DNA of 35,602 nucleotides from DASYQD01 sp036005845 (GCA_036005845.1 DASYQD010000031.1:1-35602); one strand, 5' to 3'; numbered from the stretch's first letter, positions 21,470-32,287 are shown. The notes: generated from the sequence alone by a model not told the origin. Translations and numbers: made by a program.

Positions 21470-21604
21470 GAGGTGCCGTCGCCGCCGCCGCGCTGCACGG
21501 GGCCCCGCCAGCCGGTCGGTATCCCACCGTGCTCGCTTCGCTGCGCGCGGTGGGAGCCCTCCGCCCGGCGCGCCCGCTCCGCGCGGCGGCCGCAACGGCA
21601 CCTC
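21470..21604. repeat. Imperfect inverted repeat of about 135 bp
   Basis: The outer arms GAGGTGCCGT (21470-21479) and ACGGCACCTC (21595-21604) are exact complements. The next bases of each arm (GCCGCCGCCGCGC against GCGGCCGCCGCGC after reverse complementing) also match well. A nested perfect 8-bp stem TCCCACCG (21522-21529) / CGGTGGGA (21548-21555) closes around a GCTCGCTTCGCTGCGCG loop. Arms of about 57-60 nt therefore make one long hairpin in the 187-bp gap after the rhomboid gene. It could be a miniature mobile element or a strong mRNA 3' structure. It has no coding content. Confidence 0.7.
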
Positions 21605-21628
21605 GGCAAGCACTGAAGCCACGTCGCG

Positions 21629-22408
21629 ATGACTGACCGAGGTCTCGAGCTCGTCGGTCTGACTTGCGAGCGTGGTGGCAGGGCGCTGGTGGATCGCGTA
21701 TCGCTAAACGTCGATGCGGGCGAGCTGTTGGTGCTCGTCGGCGCTTCGGGGTCGGGGAAGACGACGACACTCAAGATGATCAATCGGCTGGTCGAGCCGA
21801 CTGCCGGCGAGGTGCGGATCGGCGGGCGGCGGAACGACGACGAGCCGGCGCACTTGCTGCGGCGAAGAATCGGCTACGTGTTTCAGCAAGTCGGGCTGTT
21901 TCCGCACCTGACGGTGGCGGAGAACGTGGCGGTGACGCCGGTGCTGTTGGGCTGGGCGCGCGAACGGATACGCGCGCGGGTGGATGAGCTGCTGGCGTTG
22001 GTGCAGCTCGAGCCGGCGCGTTTCCGCGAGCGGCTGCCGGCGGAGCTCTCCGGCGGCGAGCAGCAGCGGGTAGGGATCGCGCGGGCGCTGGCGGCGGAGC
22101 CGCCGCTGGTGCTGCTCGACGAGCCGTTCGGCGCGCTCGATCCGTTGACGCGCGAGACGCTGCAGGAAGCGTTCGGCGCACTGCAGCGCGAGCTGAAGCT
22201 CACCGCGGTGTTCGTCACCCACGACGTGGTCGAGGCGGTGCTGCTCGCCGATCGCATCGCCGTGCTGCGCGGCGGACGGCTGCTGCAGGTGGGCACCGCG
22301 AGCGAGCTGCGGCGCACGCCGGCCGATCCCGACGTCGCGGCGCTGATGGCGACGCCGCAGCGGCAGGCGCAGGCGCTCGCCACCAGGCTCGGAGGAAGCA
22401 ACGCGTGA
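21629..22408 (+). CDS. Osmoprotectant (glycine betaine/choline-type) ABC transporter ATPase
   Basis: 259 residues. Walker A is GASGSGKTTT (38-47), the Q loop is YVFQQVGLFPHLTV, the signature is LSGGEQQR (140-147), Walker B is VLLDEPFGALDP (161-172), and the H loop is VFVTHDVVEA. The 'LKMINRLVEPTAGEV' and 'FGALDPLTRETLQEAF' segments place it with OpuBA/OpuCA/ProV importers. The C-terminal CBS domains that regulate OpuCA are missing; only a short tail follows. The permease/binding-protein gene starts 76 bp later, with a dispersed repeat between the two. Confidence 0.88.
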   Translation: MTDRGLELVGLTCERGGRALVDRVSLNVDAGELLVLVGASGSGKTTTLKMINRLVEPTAGEVRIGGRRNDDEPAHLLRRRIGYVFQQVGLFPHLTVAENVAVTPVLLGWARERIRARVDELLALVQLEPARFRERLPAELSGGEQQRVGIARALAAEPPLVLLDEPFGALDPLTRETLQEAFGALQRELKLTAVFVTHDVVEAVLLADRIAVLRGGRLLQVGTASELRRTPADPDVAALMATPQRQAQALATRLGGSNA

Positions 22409-22418
22409 AGGGACCCGC

Positions 22419-22460
22419 GACGTCATCGCGAGGAGCGAAGCGACGAAGCGATCTCGATGC
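22419..22460. repeat. Dispersed GATCGCTTCG repeat, copy 4 (reverse), inside the osmoprotectant operon
   Basis: A full-length reverse copy (GACGTCATCGCGAGGAGCG, then AAGCGACGAAGCGATCTCGA) sits between the ATPase stop (22408) and the fused permease start (22485). It is the only copy in the window placed between two genes of what should be a single operon. Confidence 0.85.
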
Positions 22461-22484
22461 TGCCGGCGCCAGGAGCGCCGGAGC

Positions 22485-24071
22485 TTGGCGCGTCTGAACG
22501 TGGAGCAGGCTCTCTCCCAACTACCGCCGCTACTCGCGGCGCACCTGCAGCTCGCGGCGGCCGCTCTGCTCGTCGGAGCGCTGGTGGCGTTCCCGCTCGG
22601 CGTGTGGGCGACGCGGCGGCCGCGGCTGCTCGCTCCGGTGCTGTTGCTGGCGAGCGTGATCCAGACCGTGCCGGGGTTGGCGCTGCTGGCGGTGATGGTG
22701 CCGCTGCTGGTGTGGATCGGCGCGTTGGTGGCGCCGCTCGGCGTCGGCGTGCGCGCGATCGGTTTCCTGCCGGCATTTCTGGCGCTGACGCTCTACAGCC
22801 TGCTGCCGATGCTGCGCAACACCGTCGCCGGCATCCGCGGTGTCGACCCGGCGGTGCGCGAGGCGGCGCGCGGCGTCGGGATGACGGACCGGCAGCAGCT
22901 GCTGCGCGTCGAGCTGCCGCTGGCGCTGCCGACGCTCGTCGCCGGCCTGCGCACGGCGACGGTGTGGACGGTCGGCATGGCGACGCTGTCGACGCCCGTC
23001 GGCGCGCCGAGCCTGGGCAACCTGATCTTCGCCGGATTGCAGACACGCGACACGGCGGCTGTGCTCGTCGGCTGCGCGGCAGCCGCCACGCTGGCGCTGG
23101 TGCTCGACGGGCTCGTACGCGCCGTGGAGATTGGGCTCACACGGCGGCGGCGCGGCATCACCATCGTCGCGGCCGCGGCGTTGCTGCTGCTGCTCGCCGG
23201 CGCGCTGCTGCCGCTCGCCCGCCGCAGTGAAGCCAACGCAGCCGCGCAACGGCCGGTGACGTTCGGCGCCAAGCCCTTCACCGAGCAGCTCATCCTCGCC
23301 GAGCTGATGGCGGCGCAGGTACAGGCGCGGACCAGTGCGCCGACGCGCATTCTGCCGGCGCTCGGCTCGACGGTGGCGTGGGACGCACTTCGCGCGGGAA
23401 CGCTCGATGCCTACGTCGACTACACCGGCACCCTTTGGGCGACGGTGCTCCACCGCAAGGATCAGCTCGAGCGCCACGCGCTGCTGCGCGAGACCGCCAA
23501 CGAGCTGGCGCACCGATTCGGCGTCGAGGTCGTCGGCCCGCTCGGCTTCGAGAACACCTACGCCCTGGCGATGACCGATGCGCGCGCGTCGGCGCTCGGC
23601 GTGCACCGCATCTCCGACCTCGCGCCGCACGCGGCCTCGATGGAGGTCGGCGGCGATTACGAGCTCTTCGGCCGCCCCGAGTGGCGCGCCATCCGCGGTA
23701 CCTACGGCCTCCACTTCAGCGCCGAGCGCGCCATGGATCCGTCGCTGATGTACCAAGCGATCGCCGCCGGCGAGGTCGACCTGATCGGCGCCTACTCCAC
23801 CGACGGCCGCATCGCCGCGCTCCACCTGCGGCTACTGGAAGACGACCGCCACGTCATCCCGCCCTACGACGCCGTCCTCCTCGCCCGCCCGCGGCTGCGC
23901 GGCGAGCGGCCGCAGGTGTGGACCGCTCTGCGCGAGCTAGTGGGCCGCATCGACCAGGGCACCATGCAGCGCCTCAACCTCGCCGTCGACGAGCAGCATC
24001 GGCCGCCCGGCGAGGCGGCGCGCGCGTTCCTGCGTCAGGCCAGTGACCGACCCCAGGTTTTCCAGAGATAG
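22485..24071 (+). CDS. Osmoprotectant ABC transporter: fused permease and substrate-binding domain (OpuF-like)
   Basis: 528 residues. Residues about 1-245 are the permease, with about six helices. Its EAA-type loop is MLRNTVAGIRGVDPAVREAARGVGMTDRQQLLRVELPLALPTLVAGLR (109-156). Residues about 256-515 are an OpuAC-type binding domain: VTFGAKPFTEQLILAELMA, LGSTVAWDALRAGTLDAYVDYTGTLWATVL, DLAPHAASMEVGGDYELFGRPEW and AGEVDLIGAYSTDGRIA. The fusion tethers one receptor per permease on the outer side of the membrane. The TTG start has AGGAG 9 nt upstream; GTG 22500 is the alternative. Quaternary amines such as glycine betaine or choline are the likely substrates. The 3' end overlaps the convergent gene by 37 bp. 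Confidence 0.88.
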   Translation: MARLNVEQALSQLPPLLAAHLQLAAAALLVGALVAFPLGVWATRRPRLLAPVLLLASVIQTVPGLALLAVMVPLLVWIGALVAPLGVGVRAIGFLPAFLALTLYSLLPMLRNTVAGIRGVDPAVREAARGVGMTDRQQLLRVELPLALPTLVAGLRTATVWTVGMATLSTPVGAPSLGNLIFAGLQTRDTAAVLVGCAAAATLALVLDGLVRAVEIGLTRRRRGITIVAAAALLLLLAGALLPLARRSEANAAAQRPVTFGAKPFTEQLILAELMAAQVQARTSAPTRILPALGSTVAWDALRAGTLDAYVDYTGTLWATVLHRKDQLERHALLRETANELAHRFGVEVVGPLGFENTYALAMTDARASALGVHRISDLAPHAASMEVGGDYELFGRPEWRAIRGTYGLHFSAERAMDPSLMYQAIAAGEVDLIGAYSTDGRIAALHLRLLEDDRHVIPPYDAVLLARPRLRGERPQVWTALRELVGRIDQGTMQRLNLAVDEQHRPPGEAARAFLRQASDRPQVFQR

Positions 24072-24430
24072 GCCGCGAAGAGCAGGACGATCACCACGTC
24101 GACGATCGCGGCAAGCGCGATCAGGTGGCCGAGGAACAGCGTGCCGCCGCCGATGACGAGGCCGACGAAGACGACCTTGCTGATCCCGGTCACCACGAGG
24201 ACGAAGCGCCGCACCTCGGGATGGTTGGAGCCGTAGAGGATCATCCCGCCGACCAGCCCGATCAGGAAGCCCCAGTTGCGCACCACCATGTTGGCGACCG
24301 GCCCCGCGAGGGTCTGGCCGAACAGGCATTGCAGCGCCTGGAAGGGGCAGAGGAAAGCGTAGAGCAGCCCCAGCGTGAAGAGCCCCGCGACCACCATCAC
24401 CCACCTGATGTTGCGCTCGATCCAACTCAT
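24035..24430 (-). CDS. Small polytopic membrane protein, unknown
   Basis: 131 residues from ATG 24430, with a GTG 6 bp upstream as alternative; GGAGG precedes both. There are about four membrane helices (WVMVVAGLFTLGLLYAFLCPF, NWGFLIGLVGGMILYGS, RRFVLVVTGISKVVFVGLVIGGGTLFLGHLIALAAIVDVVIVLLFAAYLW). Two Cys residues (LCPFQALQCLFG) lie in the first loop. I do not recognise a characterised family. The reading frame, hydrophobic pattern and ribosome site support a real gene even though its end runs 37 bp into the opposite-strand permease gene. Confidence 0.75.
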   Translation of the reverse strand: MSWIERNIRWVMVVAGLFTLGLLYAFLCPFQALQCLFGQTLAGPVANMVVRNWGFLIGLVGGMILYGSNHPEVRRFVLVVTGISKVVFVGLVIGGGTLFLGHLIALAAIVDVVIVLLFAAYLWKTWGRSLA

Positions 24431-24535
24431 GGCCACACCCCCTCCATGGAGATCCGAGAACTGCGGTCGATCACTCCGGAACGGTCGATGGCTACGGAAC
24501 GCGGCGGCAGCCTAACACCGCCGCCGCTGCGCGCG

Positions 24536-27154
<2,619 letters not shown>

Positions 27155-27256
27155 CTGGATACCCGCAACACGCGAGCATCACCCCAACTGCATTTCATTG
27201 CCGGCAATCCTCGCACGAGCGCGCGCGCCGCCGAAGCCCGGCGCCGCGAGCGCGCC

Positions 27257-28507
27257 CTACTGCGCGGCGAAGAGGAGCGCCATCGCGAGCAGCACGCTGA
27301 GGATGCCCGCCATCGCGGTGGGGGCCATGCTCAGCCAGAGCGCGGGTGCGGGCGCGCCGCCGGCGGGGCGGCCGACGAAGGGGAGCGGCGCCAGCGTCGG
27401 AGCGGCGGTGCGCGTCGACGGCGGGCGGAGGCGCCAGCTCTGGACCGCCACCTCGCGGCGCATCGGCATCGCGGCCGAGTGGCTCGCACTCCCCGCGGGC
27501 GAGGCGGCGGATCCGCGCCGCGAGCCGGGCGCCGGCAGCAGCGGCGCCGGCGAGGGCACGAGGCGCGGCGGCGGCGGCGCGCCGCGCTGCCAGACCGCGA
27601 GCCCGGCGAGCGCCAGCTCGCGCGCGCTCGCCATCGCCGCAGCGGCGGCCGGCCGCGCTTCGGGCCTGGAGGCCTGCAGCTCGTCGAGCAGCGAGCCGAG
27701 CTCGGGACTCGGCGACGGGAGCAGCGCCCGCGCCACCGCGCCGGTGGACCAGACGTCGGCTGTCGGACCGGGCTCGGCGCCGCGGCGCAGCTCGGGCGCG
27801 ACCCACTCGCGAGGGGCGCGCGCGATCGCGGCCGCTTGCGCGCGCGGCGTCAGCATCGCCAACACGCCGCAGCCGACGATGACGACGCGCGGATCGCGCG
27901 GGCAGTCGGCGATCAGCCGCTCCGGCGGCGCGCCGGCGAGCCAGAGGCTTTGCGGCGTCACCAGCCCGTGCCACCAGCCGCGCCGGTGCGCGGCGGCGAG
28001 GCCGTCGAGCAGCTCGGCGAGCAGCAACCGCCCGAGCAGCTCCGGCGGCCCGGGACAACTCGCCGTCGGCAGCAGCGCGTCGACGCGCCACGCGCCGGGC
28101 GCCGGCAGCGCGAAGGTGGCCGGATCCGCTCCGCCAGGCGGGCGCCATGTGCGCGGCAACGCCAGGTGAGCGTCGCCTGAATGTGCCGTGCGTGCACCGG
28201 CGCATTCGCCGGCTTCGCGGGACTGCCTCTCGCGCGCGCCATCGCGCTCGCTGGCTTCGGCGGCGCTCGCGCAGCTCGCTCGTTCGGCTGCCGCGGCGAC
28301 CAGCGCCCCGGCGCGCTCCTCCGCATCGCTCGCCAGGTCATTCGCCGACAACTCCAGCACCAGCCAGCGCCCGCGGTCGGGCTGCGGTTCGCCGATCCAC
28401 AACGCCGCCCCCGCCTCCTCGCCGAGCCGCTCCGCCGGCGACGCCTCGGCCGCGACGCCGCTCAGCGCGAGCACGCTGCGCTCCCCGGCCGCGCCGGTTG
28501 ATTCCAC
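27257..28507 (-). CDS. Probable membrane-anchored pseudokinase (degenerate Ser/Thr kinase)
   Basis: 416 residues. Weak but ordered kinase landmarks appear. LLLAELLDGLAAAHRRGWWHGLVTPQSLWL (161-190) sits where 'la.aL..aH..GivHrDlkP.NIll' should be. VIVGCGVLAML (209-219) stands for the DFG strand. REWVAPELRRGAEPGPTADVWSTGAVARALL (233-263) matches the APE-to-DvwSlG segment. The catalytic HRD Asp is replaced (HGL, 180-182) and DFG reads GCG (212-214), so phosphotransfer is unlikely. The N-terminal lobe is hard to recognise, with no clear Gly loop or Lys. A Pro-rich linker leads to one C-terminal membrane helix (about 392-415). It lies 102 bp upstream of the active kinase-propeller gene on the same strand and may modulate it. 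Confidence 0.7.
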   Translation of the reverse strand: MESTGAAGERSVLALSGVAAEASPAERLGEEAGAALWIGEPQPDRGRWLVLELSANDLASDAEERAGALVAAAAERASCASAAEASERDGARERQSREAGECAGARTAHSGDAHLALPRTWRPPGGADPATFALPAPGAWRVDALLPTASCPGPPELLGRLLLAELLDGLAAAHRRGWWHGLVTPQSLWLAGAPPERLIADCPRDPRVVIVGCGVLAMLTPRAQAAAIARAPREWVAPELRRGAEPGPTADVWSTGAVARALLPSPSPELGSLLDELQASRPEARPAAAAAMASARELALAGLAVWQRGAPPPPRLVPSPAPLLPAPGSRRGSAASPAGSASHSAAMPMRREVAVQSWRLRPPSTRTAAPTLAPLPFVGRPAGGAPAPALWLSMAPTAMAGILSVLLAMALLFAAQ

Positions 28508-28554
28508 GCCGCGCGTCGCGCAATATGGAGGGGCGAACGTCGAGGAGCCCGGCG

Positions 28555-28815
28555 ATGAGCACCACGGGGGAGTTCGCGGTCCGCGTCGAGGCGTGCGCAG
28601 GGCACCTGGGCGAGGCCATACCCTGCCGTTTCTTCCTCGGCCCCCGGCAGGTCGACGTCGCCGAGGTGGTCGACCGCTGGCTGGGCAGCGACCGCCGCTA
28701 CTTCAAGGTGCGCGGCGACGACGGCGACTTCTACATCCTGCGCCACGAGCCGCTCGACGACCGCTGGGAGCTGACGCTCTTCGCCACCGCCGCCTCGCTG
28801 CTCGCCATCGGCTGA
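28555..28815 (+). CDS. Small conserved hypothetical protein
   Basis: 86 residues, soluble. The sequence VRVEACAGHLGEAIPCRFFLGPRQVDVAEVVDRWLGSDRRYFKVRGDDGDFYILRHEPLDDRWELTLF looks like a compact all-beta domain with conserved RFFLG, DRW, YFKVRGDDG and YILRH blocks. Similar short proteins are, to my memory, scattered across several phyla without assigned function. GAGGAG at 28542-28547 supports ATG 28555; an in-frame ATG at 28525 is less likely. It is transcribed away from the pseudokinase and toward the CDC48-like gene, with a 203-bp gap after it that holds no gene I can see. Confidence 0.75.
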   Translation: MSTTGEFAVRVEACAGHLGEAIPCRFFLGPRQVDVAEVVDRWLGSDRRYFKVRGDDGDFYILRHEPLDDRWELTLFATAASLLAIG

Positions 28816-29018
28816 GCGCACCCGCCAGCACCAGCTCTCGGCGGCTTCGCGGCGGCGGTCGACGGATGGCATCGGCGCTCCGGCGGGGTGATCCTCGCGG
28901 CGGTCCCATGCAAGGAGAAGGCCGCTTCGGATGATACGCCCCCGCTCCTGACAAGTTTGATGCGCCTTGGCGCCGGGCGCGACCCTTGCACCAGCCCCGC
29001 GGCCGGGGGAGCACGCGA

Positions 29019-31427
29019 ATGGCGGACCAGGAGCAGGGATCGATCCGTCTGCAGGTCGCGGCGGCCAAGCCGCAGGACGTCGGCAAGGGGACTGCGCGCC
29101 TCGCGATCCACAGCCTGCGCGTCAGAGAGGGCGACGTCGTCGAGCTGGTGGGCAAGCGCACGACCGCCGCCATCGCCTTGCGCCCCTACCCCGACGACGA
29201 GGGACTCGACATCGTGCGTCTCGACGGCCTGCAGCGCGCCAACGGCGACGTCTCGATCGGCGACCACGTCGAGATCCGGCCCGCCGACGCCAAGCCGGCG
29301 CGGCGCGTCGTGCTCGCCCCGGCGCAGCGCAACCTGCGGCTCTCCGGCTCGGGCGAGGCGCTGCGCAAGACGCTGATGGGCCGCCCGCTGCTCGCCGGCG
29401 ACATCGTCTCCACCTCCGTCTACCAGCGCGCGCCCGGCGGCACCGCCGATCGCGGCGGCAACGTGCCGGAGGACATCTTCCGCGCCTTCTTCGCCCAGCC
29501 CGCCTTCGCGCTGCAGGAGATCCGCCTGCGCGTCGTCTCGGTATCTCCGCGCGGCATCGTGCGGGTGGCCGAAGAGACCGACATCGAGCTGCTCCCCGAG
29601 TACGTGGAGATCGAGGAGGCGCGCCGCGCCGAGGTCACCTACGACGACATCGGCGGCATCGGCGACACCATCACCCAGGTGCGCGAGCTGATCGAGCTGC
29701 CGCTCAAGCACCCCGAGCTCTTCAACCGCCTCGGCATCGACCCGCCCAAGGGCGTGCTGCTGCACGGGCCGCCGGGCACCGGCAAGACGCTGCTCGCCAA
29801 GGCGGTGGCGTCGGAAGCCGATGCGCACTTCTTCCACATCGCCGGCCCCGAGATCATGGGCCGCTTCTACGGCGAGAGCGAGCAGCGGCTGCGCGAGGTC
29901 TTCCAGCAGGCGCGCCAGCAGGCGCCGTCGATCATCTTCATCGACGAGCTCGACTCGATCGCGCCCAAGCGCGAGGAGGCCAAGGGCGAGGTGGAGCGCC
30001 GCGTCGTCGCCCAGCTGCTGACGCTGATGGACGGCATGGAGTCGCGGCAGAACGTCGTCATCATCGGCGCCACCAATCGCGTCAACGCCATCGACGAGGC
30101 GCTGCGCCGCCCGGGCCGCTTCGACCGCGAGATCGTCATCGGCGTCCCCGACTGGAACGGACGGCTGGAGATCCTCTCCATCCACACCCGCGGCATGCCG
30201 CTGGGCGAGGACGTCGACATGGGCGAGATCGCCCGCATGACCTACGGCTTCGTCGGTGCCGACCTCTCGGCGCTGGCGCGCGAGGCGGCCATCGAGGCGC
30301 TGCGGCGCAAGCTGCCGGAGATCGACCTCGAGACCAAGGAGATCCCCAACGAGGTGCTCGAAGGGCTGCGCGTCATGCGCGACGACTTCATGGGCGCCTT
30401 GAAGCGCATCCACCCGTCGGCGCTGCGCGAGATCATGATCCAGGTGCCCGACGTCGGTTGGGACGACGTCGGCGGCCTCGACGAGGCGAAGCGCGCGCTG
30501 CGCGAGGGCATCGAGCTGCCGCTGCGCCATCCCGACGCCTTCCGCCGCCTCGGCATCCGGCCGGCGAAGGGGTTCCTGCTCTTCGGCCCGCCCGGCACCG
30601 GCAAGACGCTGTTGGCGAAAGCGGTGGCGCGCGAGGCGGAGGCGAACTTCATCGCCACCAAGTCGGCCGACCTGCTGTCGAAGTGGTACGGCGAGTCCGA
30701 GCAGCAGGTGTCGCGGCTCTTCGCGCGGGCGCGGCAGGTGGCGCCGGCGGTCATCTTCATCGACGAGATCGACTCGCTGGCTCCCGTGCGCGGCGGCGGC
30801 CTCGGCGAGCCCGCGGTCACCGAGCGCGTCGTCAACACCATCCTCGCCGAGATGGACGGGCTCGAGGAGCTGCAGGGCGTGGTGGTGGTGGGCGCCACCA
30901 ACCGGCCGACGCTCCTCGATCCGGCGCTGATGCGGCCCGGGCGTCTCGACGACCTCATCTACGTGCCGGTCCCCGACCGCGAGGCGCGCCTCAAGATCCT
31001 CGGCATCCACACCGGCGAGATGCCGCTGGGCGACGACGTCGACCTCGGCGGCCTCGCCGACCGCACCCAGGGCTACACCGGCGCCGACCTCGAGGACTTG
31101 GTGCGCCGCGCCGGCTTGCATACGCTGCGCGAGAGCCTGCAGAGCGAGCGCGTGCCGATGCGCCTCTTCGAGCTGGCGATGAGCGAGACGCGGCCGTCGG
31201 TGACGCCGGAGATGGAGGAGGAGTACCGCAAGCTGCTCGAGAGCCTCAAGCGCGAGAATCCGCGCGGGCTGCGGCGCATCGGCTTCGGGCGCGAGGAGAT
31301 TGCGGCAACGGCGGCTGCTGCCGCGATGCCGCAGACGATGCCGGGAGCGCCGCTGCCCGCCCAACCGCCGCAATTGCCGCCACCCACGGCGCCCGCGACG
31401 CCGCCGCCGCTCGCACAGCGGCGTTGA
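29019..31427 (+). CDS. CDC48/VCP-like AAA+ ATPase with two AAA domains
   Basis: 802 residues. The N-terminal substrate-adaptor region (about 1-200) has a double-psi beta-barrel start (IRLQVAAAKPQDVGKGTARLAIHSL) and a CDC48 domain 2. D1 has Walker A GPPGTGKT (250-257), Walker B IIFIDE (305-310), pore loop GRFYGE and arginine fingers in RRPGRFDR. D2 has Walker A GPPGTGKT (523-530), Walker B IFIDE (579-583), pore loop KWYGES and RPGRLDD. The tail is Pro/Ala-rich (from about 768). It should form a hexamer that unfolds or disassembles proteins. This gene type is standard in archaea and eukaryotes but patchy in bacteria. The GGGGGAG run at 29005-29011 supports ATG 29019. Confidence 0.93.
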   Translation: MADQEQGSIRLQVAAAKPQDVGKGTARLAIHSLRVREGDVVELVGKRTTAAIALRPYPDDEGLDIVRLDGLQRANGDVSIGDHVEIRPADAKPARRVVLAPAQRNLRLSGSGEALRKTLMGRPLLAGDIVSTSVYQRAPGGTADRGGNVPEDIFRAFFAQPAFALQEIRLRVVSVSPRGIVRVAEETDIELLPEYVEIEEARRAEVTYDDIGGIGDTITQVRELIELPLKHPELFNRLGIDPPKGVLLHGPPGTGKTLLAKAVASEADAHFFHIAGPEIMGRFYGESEQRLREVFQQARQQAPSIIFIDELDSIAPKREEAKGEVERRVVAQLLTLMDGMESRQNVVIIGATNRVNAIDEALRRPGRFDREIVIGVPDWNGRLEILSIHTRGMPLGEDVDMGEIARMTYGFVGADLSALAREAAIEALRRKLPEIDLETKEIPNEVLEGLRVMRDDFMGALKRIHPSALREIMIQVPDVGWDDVGGLDEAKRALREGIELPLRHPDAFRRLGIRPAKGFLLFGPPGTGKTLLAKAVAREAEANFIATKSADLLSKWYGESEQQVSRLFARARQVAPAVIFIDEIDSLAPVRGGGLGEPAVTERVVNTILAEMDGLEELQGVVVVGATNRPTLLDPALMRPGRLDDLIYVPVPDREARLKILGIHTGEMPLGDDVDLGGLADRTQGYTGADLEDLVRRAGLHTLRESLQSERVPMRLFELAMSETRPSVTPEMEEEYRKLLESLKRENPRGLRRIGFGREEIAATAAAAAMPQTMPGAPLPAQPPQLPPPTAPATPPPLAQRR

Positions 31428-31433
31428 CGAGCA

Positions 31434-31475
31434 GGCATCGAGATCGCTTCGTCGCTTCGCTCCTCGCGATGACGT
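31434..31475. repeat. Dispersed GATCGCTTCG repeat, copy 5 (forward)
   Basis: A full-length forward copy starting 7 bp after the AAA ATPase stop. It is head-to-head with copy 6 after a 4-nt gap, so the two can fold into a long hairpin between convergent genes and could terminate transcription in both directions. Confidence 0.85.
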
Positions 31476-31477
31476 GC

Positions 31478-31514
31478 GGACGTCATCGCGAGCGCAAGCC
31501 AAGCGATCTCGATT
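31478..31514. repeat. Dispersed GATCGCTTCG repeat, copy 6 (reverse, diverged)
   Basis: A reverse copy, GACGTCATCGCGAGCGCAAG then CCAAGCGATCTCGAT, slightly shorter and with two or three changes from copy 4. It pairs with copy 5. Confidence 0.8.
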
Positions 31515-31531
31515 TGACACTCACAACAGCC

Positions 31532-32287
31532 CTACCGCACGCGCTCCGGCAGCCAGGCCACCACTTCGAGCCGCGGCGCGAACCAGCGCAGCGGCTCCTT
31601 CGCCGGCAGGTCGAAACCCAGCGGCGCCGTCATCGTGTCGCGCGTCACTTCGGCCGCGGCCTCGTGCAGCGGCCAGGGCGGATGGTCGATCTCGCCGCGG
31701 TAGACGGTGCCCTGCTTATCCGCGGCGTAGAGACAGAAGCGGTTGACGAGGAAGTCCGCCAGGCTGCCGCGCGGCGTCGGCACCATCGCCTCGAGCGGCC
31801 AGTAGTTGGCGCGGTACTCGGCGGGCTTGCCGCCGGTACGGCGCCGGCGCGATCGGTAGGCGACCGCGTTCCCCGAACGCTCGCAGCTCATCTCGGCCCA
31901 GCGGTAGTTGAGATGGAAGAGCCGCCGCGCCGTCGCCACCGCCACCGGCTGGTCGGCGTCGAGGCTGAAGAACCACACTCCCGGTTTACCGCCGGCGGTG
32001 ACGTAGGTGCGCACGTTGAGCTCGGGGAAGTCCGACAGCCACGGTAGCGGCGGCGTCGCGCGCGGCCGCACGCCGGTCATGCGAAAGGGCACGACGGCGA
32101 GCCAGGCGCTACCGTCGAAGGTCTCCAGCTCGAGGCCGCGCGGAATCAGCGGCTTCAGCAAGTCCGGCCCGATCCGCCAGTGCTCGAAGAGCAGGTCCTC
32201 CCAAACCATGCGCAGCACCCAGGGCGAGTGCGGTGCGGGGTACTGGCGGTGAGGGCCGTCGGCGAACACGCCGGCGTCCGACTGCAA
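31532..32287 (-). CDS. DUF2071-family protein (YqjF-like)
   Basis: 251 residues, soluble. The family pattern is clear: VWEDLLFEHWRIGPDLLKPLIPRGLELETFDGSAWLAVVPFRMTGVRP, then FPELNVRTYVTAGGKPGVWFFSLDADQPVAVATARRLFHLNYRWAEM, and later RYRANYWPLEA-like and DFLVNRFCLYA blocks. The function of DUF2071 is not known; the fold is related to acetoacetate-decarboxylase-like beta barrels. The TTG start at 32287 is tentative, with GTG 32269 an alternative. A small membrane-protein frame ends 5 bp upstream. Confidence 0.87.
   Translation of the reverse strand: MQSDAGVFADGPHRQYPAPHSPWVLRMVWEDLLFEHWRIGPDLLKPLIPRGLELETFDGSAWLAVVPFRMTGVRPRATPPLPWLSDFPELNVRTYVTAGGKPGVWFFSLDADQPVAVATARRLFHLNYRWAEMSCERSGNAVAYRSRRRRTGGKPAEYRANYWPLEAMVPTPRGSLADFLVNRFCLYAADKQGTVYRGEIDHPPWPLHEAAAEVTRDTMTAPLGFDLPAKEPLRWFAPRLEVVAWLPERVR

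Noticed and set aside
28816..29018. Promoter or small gene between the small protein and the CDC48-like gene
   Set aside because: A CTGACA hexamer is present but no -10 at a suitable distance, and no frame of plausible coding quality.
28731..31520. A 929-codon open frame antisense to the CDC48-like gene
   Set aside because: It is the codon-position shadow of a GC-rich gene: low-complexity, His/Arg/Asp-rich, with no domain. The plus-strand frame has all AAA motifs.
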